Source: BS150m-G50 sp964517435
GTDB taxonomy: Bacteria > CAIWAD01 > BS150m-G50
DNA length: 64,000 nt
Assembly (NCBI GenBank): GCA_964517435.1
Contig: CAZFEC010000010.1
Location: forward strand, 14,402-78,401
Reading direction: 5' to 3'
Shown here in pieces: positions 60,101-64,000 of this stretch; the stretch's first letter is position 1, and every line of letters starts with the position of its first letter. The notes below the pieces were generated by a model. It was not told the DNA's origin. It did not search any database and saw only the letters and a program-made list of their open reading frames with translations. The position numbers were made by a program, and so were the translations under genes.

Positions 60101-62244
60101 CCGCCGGCATCGATTACGGCCACCTGGGTAAACTGTGGTTGCCACATGCTACCGCGCCCTCCCTGCCTACGCTTGAGGAGGCGGGGGCTATCGCCGAAGG
60201 TTTTCTCAACGCCAGCGGTCTCCAGGCGCACGACCGGGAATCAGGTTTGACCGTGATCTACAGCGACGTCCAGTCACTGCGAGACAAGGCCACCGGTGAC
60301 GTCGTCGAAGGGCAGGAGTATCCCACCGACATCCAGGTTAGCTACCGCCGCGAGTTGAACGGCTTTCCGGTAGTGGGCGGCGACGGCCTGCTCGCCTATG
60401 TCGGCGAGGGGGGCGGTGAAATCTCCGGTATGACCAAGACCTGGCGGGAACTGAACGACCAGGGTTCGGTCAGCCTGCTCGATACCGCGGAAGCGCTGGA
60501 CTATTTCCACGCCTATGGCGCAAAGCTGATGCCGAGCAGCCCGATAATGGCCTATGATTCCCTGGAGGTGCTCGCCGTAGCTCAAGCCTATTACGAACCG
60601 GGCTTCGGCGTCGCAGCGGATTATGTCTACCCGGTCTACCTGATCAACTGTCAGCTGTTCTCGGATGGTGATCCGCTGAACGAGTTCATATTCTACGTCC
60701 CCGCGGCGACGCAATTCATGCCGTTGATAGCCGATATTACCGCGCCACCGGTTGACTGCATCCTGGTGCTGGGTGAGAATGCTGCCTTCGCCGGCGAAGG
60801 AGTTTTCGGTTCGACGCCCTATACTTACAGCTGGGATTCCGACCTGGACGGCTTTATGAGCAGCAGTGCCAGCTTCAGCTATTCATCCCTTGCGCTGGGC
60901 GAACACATCATCTCCCTGCAGATCTGGGACAGTGGCGGTGAGACCGCAGCGGAATGGATCGATGTGCTCGTCACCGACCAGGTCGATTTCGGCGACGCGC
61001 CCGATCCCGGCTATCCCACACTGCTGGCCTCCAACGGAGCGCGGCATGTCAACGATGGTCTCACCTACCTCGGTGCCGCTATCGACAACGAGCTGGACGG
61101 CCAGCCTGATGCAACCGCCACCGGCGATGACGGGGACGGCGGTGCCGATGAGGACGGCGTCATCTTCACTTCGGCCGTGTCGAACGGTTCGACTGCGGAT
61201 GTGACGGTTACGGCATCCACAACCGGCTATCTTAACGCCTGGGTGGACTTTAATCACGACTTGGATTGGGACGAGCCGGATGAACAGATCTTCAGTAACA
61301 CGTCTTTGGTTGCCGGTGCGAACCTCCTCGGCTTCGCGGTACCGTCGGATGCAGTGCAAGATACAACCTTCGCCCGCTTCCGCTTCGACACACGGGGTGG
61401 CTTGAGCTATACCGGCATCGCACCTGACGGCGAGGTTGAGGACTACCTGGTCACGATCGGCTGCCAGGTCGATTCGCTGGAGGGCTGCCTGCCGGAGAAC
61501 GAGCCCTGCGGCCTGCGCCTGAACAACGGCTGCAACCTGGAACCGCCGGTCTTCATTCCGATCGAAGACGGCATCACCTACTGCGCCGAATCCTGGGCCG
61601 ACACCAACTGGCGCGACTCCGACTGGTATGAGCTGGAGGTGGATGAGCCGGCGCTGTTGCAGTTCTCCTTCCGCAGCGAGATCGAGATGTTCTTCGGCCT
61701 CATCGCCCAGACAGAGCCGGGCGTGGAAGGGTGCGACAACCTGCTCGGTTACGCCGAGCCCTGGGCCCAGGTGCCGGGTTGTGTCGACAGTTCCCTGACG
61801 GCGGATCTGCCAGCGGCGGGCCATTACTACCTGATCGCTTTCCCGCCGGTTTGGGAGGGCTTCCCCTGCAGCGGCGGACCCTACATGTATCACTTCGGTG
61901 TGGAGCTGCTGGGCACGCAGCCGGTGGTCTACATCAGCCTCGACGCCGGTAACATCATTCTGAACTGGGAGAGCGTCGTCGGCGCGGAGTACTACAAGGT
62001 CTACAGCGCAACCGAGGCATATGCGGACTTTCCGACCAACTGGACGCTGGAGACGCCGGTGCCGCCCGGTGTGGTGGACACCACCTGGAGCGAGCCGCAC
62101 AGCGGAGCTCAGAAGTTCTACCGGGTGCTCGCGGTCAGCGAGGATCTGCTGGCCGGTGAAACAATCCCGCCGCGGTATGAGCTCGGTTTCGAGGACAGAG
62201 CGCCGGTTACCGGGAAAGCGCGGCCGGTTCGTAAGATGCGGTAA
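57130..62244 (+). CDS. Giant secreted Ig-like/beta-helix/GEVED protein, 5'-truncated
   Basis: About 1700 codons, no signal peptide. The first ATG is at 57412, but coding sequence in the same frame (TNGFSEDWVWYEFCLDVLA) reaches back to the repeat junction at 57130, and no start lies before it, so the original 5' end is missing. Numbering from 57412: Ig-like domains about 40-300 (PISYQWYYEG, LSYQWYLDGN, FTYQWHNTNG), right-handed beta-helix about 303-583, a DUF6345-like domain about 596-860, a PepSY/FTP-like segment near 900-1050, a PKD-like segment, a GEVED domain about 1191-1350 (GDAPDPGYPTLLASNGARHV), and an Fn3-like module near the end (LNWESVVGAEYYKVYS). Probably cell-surface adhesion or polymer-binding when intact. 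Confidence 0.85.
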   Translation, partial: GTGTNGFSEDWVWYEFCLDVLAFDIGSSANFIIRLEDSNNDYLDFRFKSNNEIRSFPGGLFIGNYTDGQPINFKAEINFQGTPLWNVYLDNNLVMFGTLSLIDFSSLTIELDRFHDTDSVAVDNIRVCGGGSCTVDPWITSHPQNLTVCNTLQADFYVTAIGTEPISYQWYYEGSEILGAGSTHYWIYPVSPSDEGEYKVRVANAVDTVFSSSAFLSVSTLANSPLIAYSPRDTVVNNGDHVRFEAGAIGTPQLSYQWYLDGNPISGATDTTHTVYFAGLADEGGYQMMATDGCGSTRLSDPGDLVVNTSCSLSLLSSQEACVGNPVTFSITATGSPPFTYQWHNTNGLISGATASSYTISSVTMADDMDYWVVVTNPLGSATSTVAHLTVFLNSITVPDPVYGIHTIQAALDLICPNGGVITLTDGLYQGVGNRNVDFLGKNPLVMSQSGDPKLCIVDCGYWARGFNFRSGETAAATLDGITIRNGNPGTYDYGGAIYIAGASPTIINCIMENCLAWHGGAIAASGFWGTIQNCTFSMNTASSCGGAVYLYGYSEPIGGIGNCTFFGNSAFHGGGICLDEYASLSTLTHSILAWNSGGKAVVCLSSSAVYNVYCSDVYQNVDGNWQDCIAPWAPPTNYNIQANPHFCDIGVSDYTLADISPCAPANSLCGQLIGAWPVGCWPSADDDGVMEYGIEWIKNYRYADDLECCKTTNDHFVATMSTAGWTEGFNNKDGSADLDHWGSENNSYVDAVDLSLFCGHGVFTYDLPFDADLHGILFRENKYEVPLPDYCMTPGSAEDCWGDGDAEWIALGACETLSDDDGSYWAAAFDGAHLILGYHTDAYGSSDIPWINQMVSVGPGDPAKRIGWAWCKGCDAVKTCGTTARVLGESVDMKYDYIWGQGLGPQQDPDVDANYSHWDHTKGQAHSMPELATRGLVRNMSYYEVIPPTYDYDDVEYLASLFGIFGPVEDYGDGNFYVEDGPKYLIVNQTAGIDYGHLGKLWLPHATAPSLPTLEEAGAIAEGFLNASGLQAHDRESGLTVIYSDVQSLRDKATGDVVEGQEYPTDIQVSYRRELNGFPVVGGDGLLAYVGEGGGEISGMTKTWRELNDQGSVSLLDTAEALDYFHAYGAKLMPSSPIMAYDSLEVLAVAQAYYEPGFGVAADYVYPVYLINCQLFSDGDPLNEFIFYVPAATQFMPLIADITAPPVDCILVLGENAAFAGEGVFGSTPYTYSWDSDLDGFMSSSASFSYSSLALGEHIISLQIWDSGGETAAEWIDVLVTDQVDFGDAPDPGYPTLLASNGARHVNDGLTYLGAAIDNELDGQPDATATGDDGDGGADEDGVIFTSAVSNGSTADVTVTASTTGYLNAWVDFNHDLDWDEPDEQIFSNTSLVAGANLLGFAVPSDAVQDTTFARFRFDTRGGLSYTGIAPDGEVEDYLVTIGCQVDSLEGCLPENEPCGLRLNNGCNLEPPVFIPIEDGITYCAESWADTNWRDSDWYELEVDEPALLQFSFRSEIEMFFGLIAQTEPGVEGCDNLLGYAEPWAQVPGCVDSSLTADLPAAGHYYLIAFPPVWEGFPCSGGPYMYHFGVELLGTQPVVYISLDAGNIILNWESVVGAEYYKVYSATEAYADFPTNWTLETPVPPGVVDTTWSEPHSGAQKFYRVLAVSEDLLAGETIPPRYELGFEDRAPVTGKARPVRKMR

Positions 62245-62650
62245 TTCTTGATGTTAATTGGGTCGGACCTGGTTATAATGTTGTTAATAAGGAGTTAACG
62301 CAGGGAAAACGACCCTAAATCGCCCTTAAATCGCCATTATTAGGGCGAAAACAGCTGTAACAAAAAGCCCGCCCCGATCTCCGAGGCGGGCTTTCTCTCT
62401 CAATCATCCATAAATCGTCACACCCTCCCATTAGGTCGAACAGGAGCGACGCCGCGGTCGCAAATCCTACCCGCCCTCGCTGAAACCCACCCCTTTACTT
62501 CAATAATTACACGGAGTTCGATCGATTGGCATCCTTTTTGCCTTCAGTCGGAGCAGTTGCCGATGACGGCCCGCCGGCCGCGGCGGCACTACCCGGGTAA
62601 GAATGTAATTCACCGCGAGATACTCTGACAGTTGAAGAAAGGAGAACACC
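62245..62650. other. Intergenic region with terminator and promoter of lipoprotein gene
   Basis: Holds the terminator at 62364-62394, preceded by a short direct repeat (AAATCGCCCTTAAATCGCC). The 3' part ends in GAAAGGAG ahead of the lipoprotein ATG. No gene seen. Confidence 0.6.
62364..62394 (+). terminator. Rho-independent terminator after the giant protein gene
   Basis: Stem AAAGCCCGCC (62364-62373) pairs with GGCGGGCTTT (62385-62394), an 11-base loop, then TCTCTCT. The run of A before and T after makes it bidirectional in form. Confidence 0.88.
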
Positions 62651-63469
62651 ATGAAGAAGCATTGGCTACTGTTGCTGTCGGGCGCTCTGATCTGGGGCCT
62701 GATCGGTTGCGCCGAATCGGACAACCTGACCAACAACGGCAGCACCGAAATCAGCGAGGACCATTACGCCGATGTGGCGGAGGAGTTCGCCAATGTTCTG
62801 TCCGATCCGGAGGAGGGCATCCTGTTCCTCTGGGATGACAACGGCGGAGGTTTCAACGCCGAACCGCTCGACAGCAAGGACGATCAGTTCCCGGCGGTCG
62901 ACGATACTACTTTCCAGCACAACGGTCTCACCATCACCATCGATCGCACCTTTTATGATGATGAGGGCAATCCCTCCGAGGAGTACGATCCGGAGACAAC
63001 GGTGCGGATGACCCGCCTGCGCACGGTGGTTGGCACCATCGAGCGACCACGCCGCTACGCGATCATCGATCACGAAGGCTTCATCGATGTCGACGGTATC
63101 GCGCCGTATGACATCCAGCGGACCATCAACGGCGACGGCCACCGCAACGTCGAAAGTCACTTCAGCTCCTGGTGGCGCCCGCAGCACCGCACCTTCATCG
63201 GCGAGTACACCTGGACCATCAACGATGTCGTGCGACTGGCCGATCACACCGTGAATCCGTACCCCTTGAGCGGAACCATCGACGCCACTAATCATTCGAT
63301 CATGACGGTCGAAACACCCCACGGCGAATATACGCGTGAAGTCGATCTGGCCCTCACCGTCACCTTCGACGGTACCCGCTACGCCCTGGTCGAAATGGAC
63401 AACGGTCTCTTCTACTGGGTTGACCTGGAAACGGGACAGGTCTACTTCGAGGATCCCAACGGGCCGTAA
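62651..63469 (+). CDS. Secreted lipoprotein of unknown function
   Basis: 272 aa. Signal peptide MKKHWLLLLSGALIW with lipobox LIGC (Cys20). The mature part is acidic and aspartate-rich with beta-strand-like segments (GLTITIDRTFYDDEGNP, RYALVEMDNGLFYWVD). I do not recognise the family. AAAGGAG lies seven bases before the ATG. Flanked by terminators on both sides, so it is a single-gene unit. Surface or periplasmic location is inferred from the lipobox. Confidence 0.8.
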   Translation: MKKHWLLLLSGALIWGLIGCAESDNLTNNGSTEISEDHYADVAEEFANVLSDPEEGILFLWDDNGGGFNAEPLDSKDDQFPAVDDTTFQHNGLTITIDRTFYDDEGNPSEEYDPETTVRMTRLRTVVGTIERPRRYAIIDHEGFIDVDGIAPYDIQRTINGDGHRNVESHFSSWWRPQHRTFIGEYTWTINDVVRLADHTVNPYPLSGTIDATNHSIMTVETPHGEYTREVDLALTVTFDGTRYALVEMDNGLFYWVDLETGQVYFEDPNGP

Positions 63470-63508
63470 TCATCCCCACTCATCTATATATAAATGTTCT
63501 GTGCTGCG

Positions 63509-63543
63509 GCCCCGGTCTGCCCATGTGAGACCGGGGCTTTTCT
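63509..63543 (+). terminator. Rho-independent terminator after the lipoprotein gene
   Basis: GCCCCGGTCT (63509-63518) pairs perfectly with AGACCGGGGC (63528-63537) around nine bases, followed by TTTTCTG. Confidence 0.9.
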
Positions 63544-63628
63544 GTAGGAGGGGGTGGCGTACACCATGCCTTGCCTGTCCGGCGGATGCCGTCAAGCTAT
63601 GGCTAGCTGTCTCTTTGGAAAAGGCAGA

Positions 63629-63838
63629 TCAGACCGTCGGCTGCTCCGGTGGAGGCGGTGGAGCCGCGGTCGGTTCCTCTGCGCAGGTTTCCTTCCTGCA
63701 GCAGCATTTGCTGGTTAAGGCCAGGATTGCGAGCAGAGCGCCGATGATGGTGAGTACGATTTCCACCCAGCAGAAGTGCCACCAGGCGAAAACGATCACC
63801 AGGAGCGCGAGAATGAATCTGCAGAAGCAAAATGTCAT
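63629..63838 (-). CDS. Small Cys-rich membrane protein
   Basis: 69 aa with one or two hydrophobic segments (residues about 8-40, ALLVIVFAWWHFCWVEIVLT) and then SKCCCRKETCAEEP followed by a proline-rich tail. Six cysteines lie in or just after the membrane part. GGGAGG sits six bases before the ATG, which supports a real gene. No family recognised. The last 160 bases of the window hold no other gene that I can see. Confidence 0.6.
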   Translation of the reverse strand: MTFCFCRFILALLVIVFAWWHFCWVEIVLTIIGALLAILALTSKCCCRKETCAEEPTAAPPPPPEQPTV

Positions 63839-64000
63839 TTCATCCTCCCTGTAAGAGCATGTAACACAACATCAATCAGCACTTTACCAGAGAAAGTCAA
63901 GAGCTATATGAGAAAGCCGTTTCGGTCACGAAACAGGTGAGAACGCTAATAACGGTTGCGTACGGTTCCTGTGTGGATTGGAAGCGGGAGCAGCGCCCTA

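Noticed and set aside
58942..60231. 429-codon minus-strand frame
   Set aside because: Antisense to the giant secreted protein.

Overview
The window (about 64 kb) looks like chromosomal DNA of an uncultured Gram-negative bacterium, plausibly from an FCB-type or related candidate phylum. Evidence: high GC in most of the window, Tat- and lipobox-exported proteins, outer-membrane beta-barrels, a large secreted Ig-like/beta-helix/GEVED protein, FGE-sulfatase and kinesin-light-chain TPR proteins, and an anaerobe-type selenocysteine formate dehydrogenase. The phylum itself is inference.

Layout. (1) 1-2.5 kb, minus strand: fdhE followed by a Sec-containing formate dehydrogenase alpha subunit (in-frame TGA at 963-965 followed by a SECIS-like hairpin; 3' end outside the window). 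(2) 2.9-7.8 kb, plus strand: a P-loop kinase-like protein, a lipoprotein with three WW-containing repeats, two beta-barrel proteins, an exported protein isoaspartate methyltransferase, and an ASCH-domain gene broken by an in-frame TAG. (3) 7.9-11.3 kb, minus: a BlaI/BlaR1-type regulator pair behind a clear promoter and two palindromic operators. (4) 11.6-22.9 kb, minus: a ten-gene catabolic operon: GNAT-like protein, thiolase-like protein lacking the usual cysteine, DUF35 protein, DUF2877, FdrA, DUF1116, cyclase-family hydrolase, and the FAD, 2Fe-2S and molybdopterin subunits of a xanthine-dehydrogenase-type hydroxylase. It suggests breakdown of a nitrogen heterocycle or ureide through a carbamoyl-transfer step. 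(5) 23-28.4 kb, plus: an MNT/HEPN toxin-antitoxin pair with twin operators, an APC permease, an FGE-domain protein, and a 4Fe-4S protein.

(6) 28.4-50.9 kb: a defence island, visibly AT-richer at 28.4-37 kb: Mrr-type endonuclease, a complete zorABCD (Zorya) operon, then a type I restriction-modification operon on the opposite strand (half-size hsdS, hsdM, rhuM, an unrecognised protein with an RNAIAH HEPN-like motif, full hsdS, hsdR, YgjP-type metallopeptidase). Divergent from it are an ADP-ribosylglycohydrolase-family protein, a PD-(D/E)XK-like protein and a DUF2779 nuclease. (7) 50.9-56.1 kb: two paralogous TPR proteins, one fused to a STAND-type NTPase, flanking a DUF4062/RecG-C-like ATPase. 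(8) 56.1-57.1 kb: a REP-associated tyrosine transposase (RAYT) embedded in its own REP-like repeats, two of which sit inside its reading frame. (9) 57.1-64 kb: a very large secreted protein whose 5' end is cut off at the repeat array, a terminator, a lipoprotein, a second terminator and a small Cys-rich membrane protein.

Dispersed repeats are a feature of the window: a family of about 145 bp with 30-bp terminal inverted repeats (core GTCATTCCCGC), a second family built on a GCACCCC hairpin, and the GGGCGGGTTT REP family tied to the RAYT. One copy of the first family has been captured as the C-terminus of the DUF2877 gene.
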